From positions 228,328-292,327 of the forward strand of contig NZ_AEDD01000006.1 of the NCBI RefSeq assembly GCF_000179615.1: a stretch of 64,000 nt of DNA, in the 5' to 3' direction. The notes beneath the pieces were generated by a model, which saw only the letters and a program-made list of their open reading frames with translations, ran no database searches and was not told the DNA's origin. Every line of letters begins with the position of its first letter. Position 1 is the first letter of the stretch. This stretch comes from Paenibacillus curdlanolyticus YK9 (GTDB taxonomy: Bacteria; Bacillota; Bacilli; Paenibacillales; Paenibacillaceae). Below are positions 56,074 to 64,000 of this stretch, piece by piece. The translations under genes were made by a program, and so were the position numbers.

Positions 56074-56559
56074 TTACAGCGTCTCGCTGCTAGCCAGTAC
56101 CTCTTGCTTAATACGTTCACGACGCGCCTCTACGCGCACGCGCAGCTCAGGATCGAATGCGCCGAGCATTTGAGCTGCCAGCAGTCCAGCATTCGTGCCG
56201 CCTGCATTGCCGATTGCAACCGTAGCGACAGGAATGCCGCCTGGCATCTGAACAATCGAGAGAAGCGAATCAAGCCCGTTCAAGTTCGACGACTTGACGG
56301 GCACACCGATGACAGGAAGAATCGTCTTGGCAGCGACCATACCCGGCAAATGAGCAGCGCCGCCCGCGCCTGCAATAATGACCTTCAGCCCGCGTTCCAC
56401 CGCGCTTTCCGCATATTCGAACATCAAGTCCGGCGTGCGATGCGCAGAGACCACTTTCTTCTCATACGGAATGTTGAGCTCTTCCAGAACATCGCAAGCC
56501 AATTTCATCGTATCCCAGTCCGACTTGCTGCCCATAATGACGCCTACTACTGCCGACAT
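56074..56559 (-). CDS. purE: N5-CAIR mutase
   Basis: The 161-residue PurE has [40 protein letters not shown] and [20 protein letters not shown], all class I PurE motifs. The ATG at 56559 lies eight bases after AGGTGG. It is the first gene of the pur operon, downstream of the riboswitch attenuator. Confidence 0.96.
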   Translation of the reverse strand: MSAVVGVIMGSKSDWDTMKLACDVLEELNIPYEKKVVSAHRTPDLMFEYAESAVERGLKVIIAGAGGAAHLPGMVAAKTILPVIGVPVKSSNLNGLDSLLSIVQMPGGIPVATVAIGNAGGTNAGLLAAQMLGAFDPELRVRVEARRERIKQEVLASSETL

Positions 56560-56600
56560 GATTCCAACCACCTTTTATATGAAAATATCGTCCTAAACGC

Positions 56601-56649
56601 AAAAAAAAATCCCAAAAGCGCGACTCCATTATTAGGAAGGCTTCGGGAC
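56601..56649 (-). terminator. Attenuator terminator of the pur leader
   Basis: In the transcript TCCCGAAGC pairs with GCGCTTTTGGGA and is followed by nine T. It lies between the guanine aptamer and purE, as expected for a riboswitch expression platform. Confidence 0.8.
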
Positions 56650-56775
56650 ACGAGCACGGATGCAATTACCGAGAACAGCGCATATGCCCTGTCGGCCAAC
56701 GGAGGACAACATCGCTCCGTCGACAGTCGAAAGCCGCCTCCATAAGAAGCAGCCTGATGATCTCTTCGTCATCCG

Positions 56776-56842
56776 CTCGTAGTCCGGTAATTTAAGGTTC
56801 CCGGGTAGATACGCTCGAGCCTTATTCCCGAGTATATACGAG
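56776..56842 (-). promoter_or_regulatory. Guanine-type purine riboswitch aptamer
   Basis: The minus strand reads CTCGTATATACTCGGGAATA and GGCTCGAG for P1 and P2, TATCTACCCGGG for J2/3 and P3, then CCGGACTACGAG closing P1. The C in GACTACG is the specificity base that selects guanine or hypoxanthine over adenine. It lies about 35 bases after the predicted transcription start. Confidence 0.92.
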
Positions 56843-56853
56843 TCAAAATGCTG

Positions 56854-56873
56854 CGCGAAATCGACATTTCGCG
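56854..56873 (-). promoter_or_regulatory. Extra leader hairpin before the aptamer
   Basis: CGCGAAAT and ATTTCGCG form a perfect 8-bp stem with a 4-base loop between the predicted transcript start and the aptamer. It may stabilise the 5' end of the RNA; its role is not known. Confidence 0.5.
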
Positions 56874-56883
56874 AGCCCTTTCT

Positions 56884-56912
56884 AGTGTAACAATCCAGCC
56901 TAAGGTTGTCAA
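56884..56912 (-). promoter_or_regulatory. Sigma-A promoter of the pur operon
   Basis: TTGACA (56912-56907) and TACACT (56889-56884) are separated by exactly 17 bp. Start is expected near 56877. Confidence 0.88.
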
Positions 56913-56917
56913 CGGAG

Positions 56918-56962
56918 AAACACGAACATTCAATAAGTTTTATCATGAAATAGTTCGCCTTT
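56918..56962. promoter_or_regulatory. Inverted pair of PurR-type boxes
   Basis: Two CGAAC cores in opposite orientation, in AAACACGAACATT (56918-56930) and the complement of ATAGTTCGCCTTT (56950-56962), each match 11 of 13 positions of the Bacillus PurBox AWWWCCGAACWWT. They are 19 bp apart, slightly more than the usual 16-17, and sit just upstream of the -35. Confidence 0.7.
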
Positions 56963-57132
56963 TGCATTGATTTAAATGATTCGCTGCAGCAATCATCCGT
57001 TTTCGATTTTCAACATTTTCACAGATAGACAGGCCGCGTATTCCAACTTCGTTCATATAGTAAGAAATAACGCCTACAGCGGCGAAATGACACGCAACAT
57101 TCCGTTTCCTATTCCAACTATGGAGGTTGTCC

Positions 57133-60100
57133 ATGCCTTTTCCGAGCAACGAGCAATACGTCCCGCTCAAGCAAAACAACGTCACTGTCATCGACCCCGT
57201 ACGTGACGTATCGCCAGATGAGACCGACATTGTAGGCGACGCGCAATACCCAGCTGCTTATTATGCCTATGACGGGACCAACGTCTATTTTCGCATGCGG
57301 TTGAATACCGATCCCCGGTTCAAAAGCGATTTCCGCAACTTCGCTTGGGGCGTCCTGTTCGATACCGACAATAACCCTGCCACCTACGAATGGGAGCTGC
57401 TCGTTAACGGGTTGGAGAACAAAGTGCAGCTTATCGCCAATACCGTGAAAATTCCGAACGTCTTCACTGATCAGGCAGAGGGCACGGACGGCAAAGGCAC
57501 CCCGAATTACGAAGAAACGATCTGTAATTTCGACATAGCTCGAGCTCAACCGACAGACGACGGATCGGCGCTTGGCAGCGCAACGAACTATTTCATTGAC
57601 TTCTTTATTCCATCAGCCATCCTCTTCCCCTTGCTCGGCATTAACGGCCAATCCAGCCTTCGATTCTTATTCTTCACAGCCACGAACGCCAACAATTTCA
57701 ACAAGGATTTCATTGGAAGCGGAACGACGCTCAGCACCCTCTTCTGTGATCCGGTAACGATTAACGGCGGGGACGTCAGAGCCCAGCTCGCGCTCTCTCA
57801 AACCGTATCGCCAACCACAGTTATCGCTGCGCAGCAAACGACATTCAGAGGCTCGATCACGGCAACGAATACCGGCAGAAGCGCGGCGTCCACCTTGTTC
57901 GTTCAAGCTCCGTTTCTATTCGACAAGCTCATTTCGTTCACCGTCTCGCAGAGATCGCTTGGAACGACCGCCTTTAACAGCACAACGAAGACACTTACCT
58001 GGAATGTTGGCAATCTCGCGGCAGGCGGAAGCGCCACGCTCACCTATGAAGCCGTTGCGCAATTTAACACATCGGGCTCTCGTACGGTCGATACGAAAAC
58101 AGCCACTGGCGTTGACAGCTTCACGGGCGGCGCGATTGCTGCGCCGGCGAGTTCCTCGTCCGTCACCGTCACGACGCTCGGCGGCGTAACCGGCACGATC
58201 ATCGACAAAGTTACCGGCTTGCCGCTGGTCGGAGCTACCGTCCAAATCAATGCTTTGCCGGGCAATACGTCGGCAGGCCAGACCGTCACGGATTCGGCAG
58301 GCGTTTACAGCTTCCCTAACCTGCCTCCCGGCAACTACAATCTAACCTTTAGTTTCCCCTCTTATCAGTCTGCCAATGCGCCTGTTACTATCGCTGCCGG
58401 GAGCATTGCTACCGTTAATTTGACGCTGACTCCTGTTCCGGCTGTCATTAATGGCACCGTGAGAGCAATCGGCAGCGGACTAGGCATCGCCGGAACCACC
58501 GTTACGTTAACGAACTGGATTGGCGTTCGCACCGCCCAAACCGTAACAGACGCCAACGGCGCTTACACGCTGCCGAATATCGTGCCTAGCTATTATCGCA
58601 TCAGCTTTGCTGCGGACAGCTTCCAAACAACCGATTCTCCCTTAACACTGCTGGCAGGCGAGACTCGTACAGTGAATGCGGAGCTTAGGCCGAATCCCGG
58701 CATTGTCACGGGTACAATTACGAACGCACAGACACTAGCGCCGATCGCAGGGGCGCTGGTTGAAGTGCTCGACAACCGAAACAGCATTCTCGACACCGCA
58801 ATCACGAACGCGCTCGGCGCCTATACCATTGCGTCTTTAGCGCCTGCAACGAATGATCGGCTGCGAATATCTGCCGACACGTTCGTTACGGATGTGATCG
58901 GCTTTGCTATCAAAGCAGGCCAAACCTCTGTTGTGAACGCATCGTTATCGCCGGTTGCAGGCGCGCTCACCGGTACGATTACCGATAGCGTTACAGGAGC
59001 CGGTCTAGCGGGAGCGAGCATTCGCGTCTTTACTTCCGAAGGCATCACGCTGCAAACCGCCATGACGGATGCCGCTGGCAGCTATACCATCTCATCGCTT
59101 GCTCCCGGCTCCTACTCCATTGTTATCGCCGACCAAGGCTATGCCGGACGTACGATCGGCGCATTGATCAATGCAGGCGCGACGACTGCGTTGAATGTCC
59201 CGCTCAATCAACTGGCAGGCGGCATCAGCGGTACGGTCAAGGACATATCCGGCGCCCCGATCGCCGATGCCATCGTGCGAATTTTCTCCAATAACATCAT
59301 TGTAGGCAGGGTTGCCACGCTTGAAGACGGCTCCTATACGATCGGCAACCTGACGCCGGGCGTCTATTACGTTTCTGTACGGGCAGAAGGGTTCGGCGGG
59401 CTATCCTTTAGCGGGACGGTTAACCCCGGACAAATAACAAATGAGGATTTTGTCTTGACGCCGAATCCCGGTTCGATCTCAGGCGTCATCAAAGATAATG
59501 ACGGCAATCCCATTGCCGGCGCCGTTATAACGCTCAGCTTGAACGTCGTTGGCGGCGGGCTGATCGTAACGCGCTATGTCAGCCAAACCGACGGCAGCTA
59601 CCTGATTGAAAACCTGTTCCCCGCTCCCTATCTGATCACTGTGGCCGCCGTCCCTTACCAAAGCGCCTTCCAGAGCGTGACGGTCTCTTCAGGAGGGCGC
59701 GGCGTCGCCGACTTCTCGCTCCTGCCAGACCCGGGAACGCTCAGCGGAACCGTTGTCGATCAGTTTGGCAATCCAGTCGCAGGCGCCAGCGTGCTGATCA
59801 AAAACTCAACAGGCAGCGGCGTTACGATTTCGACTATCTTCTCCGATAGCAATGGCCATTTTGAAACGAGTTCGCTTGCCCCGGGCATCTATACGGTTCT
59901 CGCTTCCGCTGCTGATTTCCAGACTGCGTCTGCAACGGTTGCCGTAAAATCCGATAGCGTATCGACGATCTCGCTCATTCTATTGCCAGAACCGGGAAGC
60001 ATCAGCGGACAGGTAACCGACGCCGTTACCGGCCAGCCGATCTTCGGTGTCCTTGCCAGCGTAACGGACAGCAACAACTTCCTGGTCGCTACCTTAATCG

Positions 60101-62844
60101 CGGACGACAAGAGCGAGTTTCTGTTCGAAGGCTTGCCGCCGGGCAGCTACACGGTAGCCGTTCGTGCGCTGCATTATCAGAGCGGTACAATGGGCGCAAT
60201 CGTCAGCTCTAACGCGATAACGCCGCTTCCAATCGCATTATCGCCGAATCCTGGCATCATTCTCGGCGAAGTTTCTCCTGCAATCGGCGGAGCGAATATC
60301 CAGCTGTTCAATAGCAATAACATTTTGATCTCGTCAGCAATCTCTAATCCCGACGGCACCTTCGGCTTCCTCGGCGAGGCTGTCGGCTCCTACTACCTGA
60401 CCGCTACCGCACAGGGCTTTACCTCTCAAATCGCTGGCGCGTCGGTTATCGCTGATACGACGACACACGTCACGATTAACCTGGCTCCAAACCCTGGAAC
60501 GATATCTGGCTTCGTCCTTGATCCGTCAGGCAATCCGATACCAACGGCTGTCGTCAAAATACTGAACAGCAATGAGTCGATACGCGGAATCAGCCCTACC
60601 CAAGGCGATGGCAGCTACGTCGTCGAAGGCATTCCAATAGGCCCGAAAACGGTAATTGCCTCCGCACCGGATTTTAGCAATAAAGTGAAGGGCACGACGA
60701 TCGGGCCTGGCCAATCGATCACAAACTTCAGCTTCATTCTTACGCCTGATCCAGGCATGATTAACGGCCAAATTACGGACAGCGTAACCGGACAGACGAT
60801 TTCAGGCGCCAATATCGAGATACGCGCTGACGTATCGTCGGGGCTGGCGATAGCCAACGGCACCTCAACGCCATTCGGCAACTATCAGGTTAACGGGTTA
60901 CAGCCGGGCTCCTACACGGTCATCGCAAAAGCAAATGATTATGCGACCGGCACAGCGGGAGCATTCGTCATCAGCAACAGCTCAACCATTGCCAACCTAT
61001 CGCTTAATCCGCTATTTGGCATTATTGACGGCATAGTGGTTAACTCTGCAGGCCAAGCGATCAGCAATAATGATGTCAAAATCAAGCTGTTCACCAAGGA
61101 CGGCACGCTTATCGAGACCTCTTTCGTTAGCGCTGACGGCACGTTCCGCATCACCGGCGTGCTTCCGAACGAATATATTTTGACTGCAGCCGCGCCTGGA
61201 TTCGAGACAGAGACGATCGGCGTTACTGTCCGAGCCGGCCTTTCAACGCCGATTACGGTCACGTTGACGCCTCAGGCTGCATCGGTAAGCGGTACCGTAC
61301 GCAATGTAACGACCGGCTCTCCAATTAGCGGCGTATTGGTCAACCTGGCGGATGTCGATGGCCTGCCTGTAGAATCAACATTTACCGATAATAACGGCGC
61401 TTTTCTCATAACGGGCGTACCGGCAGGCAACTTTATCATAACCGCGCTCGCATCTGGATTTGGAACAGCGGTTTCCGCTGTTGTAACGCGTTCGGGCCAA
61501 ACCGCCACTACGGATCTGTTGCTGACGCCTACGCCAGGAGCCATAGTGGGCTTTGTGAGCGATCTTGTTACCGGCACAAATATTTCCGGCGCAGAGATCC
61601 AAATTCTCAACGCCTCAACAGGCGCGGTCATCGGCACCATTCTAAGCAATAATGGCGGAGAATATTCGTTCCCGTCGCTTGCGCCGGGCAGCTACAAAGC
61701 GATTGCCAATGCGGGCGGCTACGCTGCTGAATATGGCGGATTTACGGTTGCAGCAGGCGAGACAAAACGGTACAGCTTCGCCCTCCAGCCGCTCCCGGGC
61801 CGATTGATCGGCACCGTGACGAATGCCGCTTCCGGCGCTCCGCTAGCTAGCGTTACGATTCAGTTGCTGCAATTCAACAATTTCGGACCTGCGCTTGCTA
61901 CCGTCTTAACGGACAGTTCCGGACGGTTTGACCTGGGCGAAGTTGCAGCATCCAATTACGCCGTTACGGCTTCGTTAAGGGGATTCGTGACCCAGCAAAC
62001 ATCCGCGCTCGCGCTCCGCAACGAGACGACCGCCGTAACGTTCGCCCTCCAGCAGGCACAGACCGAGGTCGGTGGCAAAGTAACAGGCGGCCCTGGCGCT
62101 CAGCCGCTGCCAGGCGGCTCCGTCGTCATTGTAGATGGCAACGGCGTGGTTGGGGGCGGCGGCGTAACCGACAAAAATGGGGATTATGTCGTGCCAAGCA
62201 CGCCTATCGGCGATCAAACGATTGTCGTTACCGTTCCGGGAGTTGGCGCGACTACGACATTTATTCCGAATAAGCCGGGACAATCGCAAACGGCCAATCT
62301 GAATATTGCAGGGCCTGCAGCGCCGATTGTCGGCAGAACCAGCGATAATGCGAACGACGCTCCTATTCCCGGCGCGATTTTGCAAGTACTCGATTCCAGC
62401 ACCAATATCGTTGTGCAAACAGCCGTAACCGATTTAAATGGGAATTACGCAACCGATCCTGTTCCGCCAGGCAATTACACGGTCACAGCAAGCGCGCCTT
62501 TATTCGGCTCAGCAGCCAAAGGGGTCAGTACCAATGCAATTGGCAGCACGCGAGTCGACCTTGCGTTGCATGTAGAGTTTGGCACGCTGCGCGGATCGAT
62601 CCGCGATGCAAGCGGCCGGCCGCTCAACATGGCGCTAGCGGAAATCGTAACGCCAGACAATCTATTGATTCGTCAAATCATAAGCAACCCGGCTGGCCAA
62701 TATGCGCTGACCAACATTGCCGCAGGAACGCCTAACGCCTCCTTCTCCTTCCCAGGAAAGCAGACGGCTTTGCGAACGCCAATAATCGTGAACGGCCAAA
62801 CGACGATACTCGATATTGTTTTGCTGGATGAGGATGAGGAATAA
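57133..62844 (+). CDS. 1903-aa carboxypeptidase-regulatory-like repeat protein without signal peptide
   Basis: The ATG at 57133 follows GGAGG by six bases. The first ~215 residues form a module (QYVPLKQNNVTVIDPVRDVS, DIVGDAQYPAAYYAYDGTNV) with no hydrophobic leader. A DUF11-like beta domain comes next (about 215-345), then about 18 tandem CarboxypepD_reg-like domains of 75-85 residues, each with GxxxGTV.D..G.PI.GA.V.I and a DG.Y.I..L.PG.Y.I.A stretch. Only the last domain ends differently, at an acidic DEDEE tail. Such repeats usually form stiff extracellular stalks. No LPXTG, SLH or membrane anchor is seen. A spore-surface or non-classical export route is possible; function unknown. Confidence 0.85.
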   Translation: MPFPSNEQYVPLKQNNVTVIDPVRDVSPDETDIVGDAQYPAAYYAYDGTNVYFRMRLNTDPRFKSDFRNFAWGVLFDTDNNPATYEWELLVNGLENKVQLIANTVKIPNVFTDQAEGTDGKGTPNYEETICNFDIARAQPTDDGSALGSATNYFIDFFIPSAILFPLLGINGQSSLRFLFFTATNANNFNKDFIGSGTTLSTLFCDPVTINGGDVRAQLALSQTVSPTTVIAAQQTTFRGSITATNTGRSAASTLFVQAPFLFDKLISFTVSQRSLGTTAFNSTTKTLTWNVGNLAAGGSATLTYEAVAQFNTSGSRTVDTKTATGVDSFTGGAIAAPASSSSVTVTTLGGVTGTIIDKVTGLPLVGATVQINALPGNTSAGQTVTDSAGVYSFPNLPPGNYNLTFSFPSYQSANAPVTIAAGSIATVNLTLTPVPAVINGTVRAIGSGLGIAGTTVTLTNWIGVRTAQTVTDANGAYTLPNIVPSYYRISFAADSFQTTDSPLTLLAGETRTVNAELRPNPGIVTGTITNAQTLAPIAGALVEVLDNRNSILDTAITNALGAYTIASLAPATNDRLRISADTFVTDVIGFAIKAGQTSVVNASLSPVAGALTGTITDSVTGAGLAGASIRVFTSEGITLQTAMTDAAGSYTISSLAPGSYSIVIADQGYAGRTIGALINAGATTALNVPLNQLAGGISGTVKDISGAPIADAIVRIFSNNIIVGRVATLEDGSYTIGNLTPGVYYVSVRAEGFGGLSFSGTVNPGQITNEDFVLTPNPGSISGVIKDNDGNPIAGAVITLSLNVVGGGLIVTRYVSQTDGSYLIENLFPAPYLITVAAVPYQSAFQSVTVSSGGRGVADFSLLPDPGTLSGTVVDQFGNPVAGASVLIKNSTGSGVTISTIFSDSNGHFETSSLAPGIYTVLASAADFQTASATVAVKSDSVSTISLILLPEPGSISGQVTDAVTGQPIFGVLASVTDSNNFLVATLIADDKSEFLFEGLPPGSYTVAVRALHYQSGTMGAIVSSNAITPLPIALSPNPGIILGEVSPAIGGANIQLFNSNNILISSAISNPDGTFGFLGEAVGSYYLTATAQGFTSQIAGASVIADTTTHVTINLAPNPGTISGFVLDPSGNPIPTAVVKILNSNESIRGISPTQGDGSYVVEGIPIGPKTVIASAPDFSNKVKGTTIGPGQSITNFSFILTPDPGMINGQITDSVTGQTISGANIEIRADVSSGLAIANGTSTPFGNYQVNGLQPGSYTVIAKANDYATGTAGAFVISNSSTIANLSLNPLFGIIDGIVVNSAGQAISNNDVKIKLFTKDGTLIETSFVSADGTFRITGVLPNEYILTAAAPGFETETIGVTVRAGLSTPITVTLTPQAASVSGTVRNVTTGSPISGVLVNLADVDGLPVESTFTDNNGAFLITGVPAGNFIITALASGFGTAVSAVVTRSGQTATTDLLLTPTPGAIVGFVSDLVTGTNISGAEIQILNASTGAVIGTILSNNGGEYSFPSLAPGSYKAIANAGGYAAEYGGFTVAAGETKRYSFALQPLPGRLIGTVTNAASGAPLASVTIQLLQFNNFGPALATVLTDSSGRFDLGEVAASNYAVTASLRGFVTQQTSALALRNETTAVTFALQQAQTEVGGKVTGGPGAQPLPGGSVVIVDGNGVVGGGGVTDKNGDYVVPSTPIGDQTIVVTVPGVGATTTFIPNKPGQSQTANLNIAGPAAPIVGRTSDNANDAPIPGAILQVLDSSTNIVVQTAVTDLNGNYATDPVPPGNYTVTASAPLFGSAAKGVSTNAIGSTRVDLALHVEFGTLRGSIRDASGRPLNMALAEIVTPDNLLIRQIISNPAGQYALTNIAAGTPNASFSFPGKQTALRTPIIVNGQTTILDIVLLDEDEE

Positions 62845-62868
62845 GAAAAGCCTTATAGAATAGGCCGT

Positions 62869-62906
62869 CCCGGAATAGAGCAGCAGTAGCAAAATCTATT
62901 CCGGGC
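62869..62906. terminator. Hairpin after the repeat protein
   Basis: CCCGGAATAGA pairs with TCTATTCCGGG around a 16-base loop, 25 bp after the stop. No good T-run follows, so termination is likely but not certain. Confidence 0.5.
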
Positions 62907-62948
62907 GTCGCCTTCTGAAGAGGTGATGGATCATGTAGACAAGGGGGG

Positions 62949-63212
62949 GACCCGGAGGCCGTCCGCAGAGCTGCGCGTTACGGCGCTGAAATCAAATTCG
63001 ACGGTCCGAGCCAATCGCCTTAATGCCGCTATTACGACGATAAAAGCGTTCAGCATGAGGTATGGTTCGAGGATGCCCGGAGCGTCCACACCAAGTTTAA
63101 TCTCGTTAAGGCGCTTCAGCTCCGCGGAGCAAGCTACTGGGCGCTCGGCACCCCGTTCCGCTAAAACTGGGAACTGCTCGCAGCCAATTTTAACGTTGCG
63201 AAGCTGATGTAG
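62949..63212 (+). pseudogene. C-terminal remnant of a GH18 glycosidase
   Basis: One frame reads DPEAVRRAARYGAEIKFDGP, then two in-frame stops inside VQHEVWFEDARSVHTKFNLV and ALQLRGASYWALGTPF-stop-NWELLAANFNV-stop. This is the C-terminal end of YaaH/spore-type GH18 peptidoglycan or chitin hydrolases (HEVWFEDARS...RG.SYW.LG.PF.QNW). The 5' part of the gene is gone and a G-run marks the break. It is decayed. Confidence 0.7.
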
Positions 63213-63234
63213 GCGGATTGGGTAGGTTTTTCTA

Positions 63235-63446
63235 CCCTATTCGGTCGCTTGACCAGCTTTGCTGCGAATAGGGCAGATTTCCCTGCCCTATTCGATCGCT
63301 TAGCCAGCTTCGCGGCGGATAGGGTAGATTTTTCTACTCTATTCGGCCGCTTGGCAAGCTTCGCTGCGAATAGGGCAGGTTTTTCTACCCTATTCGGTCG
63401 CTTGACCAGCTTCGCTGCGAATAGGGCAGATTTCCCTGCCCTATTC
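63235..63446. repeat. Exact 51-bp tandem repeat, four units plus end
   Basis: CCCTATTC (CTCTATTC in the third) starts at 63235, 63286, 63337, 63388 and 63439, always 51 bp apart. Each unit carries GAATAGGG...CCCTATTC hairpins and CGCTTGRCCAGCTTCGCTGC. Because 51 is a multiple of three, the minus strand shows a 17-residue repeat (FAAKLVKRPNRVEKPAL type), but it lacks a ribosome site. Confidence 0.85.
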
Positions 63447-63467
63447 ACGCATTTGGCCCGCCTGGCC

Positions 63468-64000
63468 CTAATCCTCCAGCCCGAACTTGCGCCGATATTC
63501 CGTCGCGCTAATGCCTTCGAGCTCGCGAAATACGCGATTGAATTGCTTCACATTCTCGAAGCCTACCTGTTCGCCGATCTCATAAACTTTGGCGCCTGTC
63601 GCTTGCAGCAGCTCTTTCGCTTTGGCGATCCGCAGCTTTTTCAAATAAACAACGAAGCTTTCGCCTGTATATGCCTTGAACGTTTCGCTAAAATACGAAT
63701 AGTTCAGCGAGACATAGTTCGATACCATCGCCATGTTCAAATCAGCTGCATAATTGGCATCCATATACTCGACAGCCTTACGCATCTCCTTATGCGCCAA
63801 ATGAGCCGATTTCACATTGCGGATATAATCGTCCAGCTTAAAGACGAAAGCATCAACCGCCCGCGCATAATCCGCTACCGTCTCGAATCGGAACGGATCG
63901 CCCGCGCGCCGATACATGCGAATGATTTCGACCGATTCTTCGCCGTACTGACGGAAAGCCTCGTCAAACACCCGTTCATTCAGCAATCGGCTTACGTTCT
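63468..64000 (-). CDS. AraC-type regulator, N-terminus off the window
   Basis: The frame is open to the right edge, so the start lies outside. The last ~100 residues are an AraC/XylS double helix-turn-helix: VEYMDANYAADLNMAMVSNY, LNYSYFSETFKAYTGESFVV, LRIAKAKELLQATGAKVYEI and QVGFENVKQFNRVFRELEGI. The upstream helical region suggests a response-regulator (YesN-type) or membrane-kinase-like layout common in Paenibacillus, but the receiver is not visible. Confidence 0.85.
   Translation of the reverse strand, partial: NVSRLLNERVFDEAFRQYGEESVEIIRMYRRAGDPFRFETVADYARAVDAFVFKLDDYIRNVKSAHLAHKEMRKAVEYMDANYAADLNMAMVSNYVSLNYSYFSETFKAYTGESFVVYLKKLRIAKAKELLQATGAKVYEIGEQVGFENVKQFNRVFRELEGISATEYRRKFGLED

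Noticed and set aside
63235-63446. CRISPR array
   Set aside because: The whole 51-bp unit repeats, leaving no variable spacers; no cas genes nearby.
63161-63448. Repeat-encoded 95-residue protein on the minus strand
   Set aside because: No ribosome site, and the frame follows from a 51-bp period; it also covers the GH18 remnant on the other strand.

Overview
The window looks like chromosome from a Paenibacillaceae-type Firmicute (Paenibacillus or Cohnella relatives). The grounds are a B. subtilis-style purine operon under PurR-like boxes and a guanine riboswitch, Bacillus-type housekeeping genes (YerC, DgkB, CbiX, YmaF, YqfQ-like, PiT/DUF47), an SLH protein, strong GGAGG ribosome sites and a moderately GC-rich backbone. 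No database search was possible; family names come from motifs read by eye.

Region 1 (1 to about 21.57 kb) is accessory DNA, visibly AT-rich from about 8 to 21 kb. It holds a truncated MHYT sensor kinase, decayed fragments (a PAS domain, an IS3 fragment, a stop-interrupted acetyltransferase, a frameshifted small gene), a HxlR/DoxX/VOC group, an orphan barstar, a frameshifted sulfur-binding-type HNH nuclease next to a DUF2075 helicase/nuclease, a GNAT gene with a tiny antitoxin-like partner, and a complete IS3 element. Its main content is a five-gene minus-strand operon (20942 to 10424): a DruA-like DUF4338 protein, a P-loop ATPase, an unrecognised 491-aa protein, a 1548-aa FtsK/SpoIIIE-type translocase and an SfsA-like nuclease. 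A near-consensus LexA box lies upstream. It resembles Druantia (DUF4338) and Dpt restriction (ATPase, unknown, FtsK-like) but lacks the hallmark DruE helicase and the dnd modification genes. It is the best candidate here for an undescribed defence system. The block ends at the 3' end of rlmD, where recombinase-type repeats suggest an integration site.

Region 2 (21.57 to 42.4 kb) is backbone: rlmD, a yerC-cbiX-dgk operon, a YqfQ-like gene, a duplicated palindrome-rich repeat unit split by an IS4 element with a 9-bp target duplication, an SLH protein, two two-component systems, cardiolipin synthase, a PiT transporter with its DUF47 partner, a DUF3048 lipoprotein, a hydrolase and small or lipoprotein genes.

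Region 3 (42.4 to 57 kb) is the pur operon, read right to left: purE-K-B-[71-bp repeat array]-C-S-Q-L-F-M-N-H-D. It has a clear sigma-A promoter, two PurR-type boxes, a guanine aptamer and an attenuator. Together the enzymes convert PRPP to IMP.

Region 4 (57 to 64 kb) holds a 1903-aa protein with about 18 carboxypeptidase-regulatory-like repeats and no signal peptide, a decayed GH18 hydrolase tail, an exact 51-bp tandem repeat and the C-terminal part of an AraC-type regulator.
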